The position numbers and the translations under genes are program-made. A stretch of DNA of 41,153 nucleotides from Acidobacteriaceae bacterium. GTDB taxonomy: Bacteria; Acidobacteriota; Terriglobia; Terriglobales; Acidobacteriaceae. How positions within the stretch are numbered: position 1 is the first letter of the stretch; each line of letters starts with the position of its first letter. The DNA is taken from NCBI GenBank assembly GCA_027449545.1, contig DAIDLI010000156.1, positions 1-41,153 on the forward strand. The letters run 5' to 3'. The notes below the pieces were generated by a model. That model made no database searches and was not told where the DNA came from. It saw only the letters and a program-made list of their open reading frames with translations. Of this stretch, positions 40,433-41,153 are shown one piece after another.

Positions 40433-41068
40433 TCAGCGGCTTTCGAGCACTTTGGCGATGCGCTCGAAGGCCCAGTCCAGTTCCTCGCGGGTGACGACGA
40501 GCGGAGGGGCGATGCGGATGACGTGATCGTGGGTCTCTTTGCAGAGCACGCCTTCTTCCTTGAGCGCTTCGCAGTAGGGGCGGGCCTTGCCGTGGAGTTC
40601 GATGCCGATTCACAGGCCGCGGCCGCGCACCTCTTTGATGGCCGGGCTGTGCAGCGACTGGAGGCGGGCGAGGAACTCCGCGCCCAGCTCGGCGGAGCGT
40701 TCGACGAGCTTTTCGTCGAGGATGATGCGCAGGGCGGTGCGCGCCAGCGCGCAGCCGAGTGGGTTGCCGCCGAAGGTGCTGCCGTGGTCGCCGGGCTTGT
40801 AGACGCCGAGGATTTCGCGCGAGGCGAGGACGGCGGAGACCGGATAGAAGCCGCCGGCCAGGGCTTTGCCCACGATCAGCACGTCGGGGACGATGTCTTC
40901 GTGCATGTAGGCGAAGAGCTTGCCGGTGCGTCCGAGGCCGGACTGGATCTCATCGAGCATAAACAGCACGCGGTTCTGCCGGCAGAGCTCGGCAGCCTGG
41001 CGCAGGAAGCCGGCGGGCGGTATCACAATACCGGCCTCGCCCTGGATCGGCTCCATGAGGAAGGCGCA
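40433..41068 (-). pseudogene. rocD: Ornithine aminotransferase, 5'-truncated and interrupted by in-frame TGA
   Basis: The sequence encodes the C-terminal half of a PLP-dependent class III aminotransferase most like ornithine aminotransferase. It runs from [13 protein letters not shown] through [14 protein letters not shown] and the PLP Lys in I-V-G-K-A-L-A-G-G to H-G-S-T-F-G-G-N-P-L-G. The frame has TGA at 40610-40612 after R-G-R-G-L, exactly where RocD proteins have Trp or Phe (G-L-W-I-G). The frame then continues without shift to a natural end ([14 protein letters not shown]). A single G-to-A change in TGG would explain the stop. The N-terminal half is missing at the junction near 41069. 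Confidence 0.85.
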
Positions 41069-41069
41069 G

Positions 41070-41153
41070 GGTGACCATGTTCACGCGCCTGTCGGTGCAC
41101 TGAGCCGAGAGAATGGTGGCGACGAGCAACTGCCAGGCATTTTGGTGATCGAG
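41070..41153 (-). pseudogene. nth: Endonuclease III fragment at the window edge
   Basis: In a different frame from rocD, the last 84 bases read [18 protein letters not shown] and then [10 protein letters not shown]. This is the conserved N-terminal region of endonuclease III (compare [14 protein letters not shown]). The match ends at the final Thr, where rocD sequence takes over. It is either a remnant, or the product of a cloning or assembly join. Confidence 0.8.

Noticed and set aside
1..41153. CRISPR arrays, tRNA or rRNA genes, insertion sequences
   Set aside because: No regularly spaced repeats, no tRNA T-loop pattern with acceptor stem, no rRNA stretches, and no transposase genes were seen on either strand.

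Overview
The window is a GC-rich, gene-dense bacterial chromosome segment, most likely from an Acidobacteriota member of the Terriglobia/Acidobacteriaceae type. This placement is inferred from the gene set: secreted DUF1501 and DUF1800 proteins side by side, a DUF1844 protein, an S10 carboxypeptidase, an M61 peptidase, and an ArsR-methyltransferase beside ahcY and metF. No rRNA or tRNA gene was recognised to confirm it. No phage, insertion sequence or CRISPR array was seen. No gene-free stretch exceeds about 300 bases. The length (41 kb) and a chimeric right end would fit a large-insert metagenomic clone or a contig edge, but that is inference.

Left part (1-12.7 kb). A flagellar block opens with the first codons of flbD (minus), then fliC, fliD and fliS (plus). 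A good sigma-28 type promoter precedes fliC and a possible sigma-54 type promoter precedes fliD. Next come a YjbQ-family protein, a flavin/pyridoxamine-oxidase-like protein, an FmdE-like zinc protein, a TPR protein overlapping an endonuclease III-related glycosylase, and a secreted M61 peptidase. A minus-strand motility operon follows: a degenerate PAS-GGDEF protein, motA, and a motB interrupted by an in-frame TAA. Thymidine kinase lies beyond it.

Middle part (12.7-30 kb). A secreted HExxH metalloprotein is followed by a plus-strand housekeeping run (ygfZ, DUF1844, PhnP-like hydrolase, ribF, PAS protein). A minus-strand cell-envelope group holds a class A penicillin-binding protein, an S41 peptidase homologue lacking both catalytic residues, and a secreted cyclophilin. 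Then come an S10 carboxypeptidase, a YhiN-type flavoprotein and the DUF1501/DUF1800 pair.

Right part (29.8-41.2 kb). An ArsR-methyltransferase fusion diverges from ahcY-metF, a methyl-cycle locus with a candidate operator between them. Beyond are unknown membrane proteins, a DUF4397 lipoprotein, an AzgA-type purine permease, two similar small single-pass membrane proteins, a DUF4160/DUF2442 pair, hemB, a zinc-ribbon protein and a damaged rocD. The last 84 bases encode a piece of endonuclease III in another frame, so the right edge is a junction.

The most notable points are the predicted S41 pseudoprotease next to the penicillin-binding protein, nonsense codons in motB and rocD, the nth/rocD junction, a degenerate GGDEF protein coupled to motA, the ArsR-methyltransferase/ahcY/metF locus with its operator and its long hairpin, and several Shine-Dalgarno-less genes whose start sits 6-8 bases after a TANNNT element, suggesting leaderless transcription.
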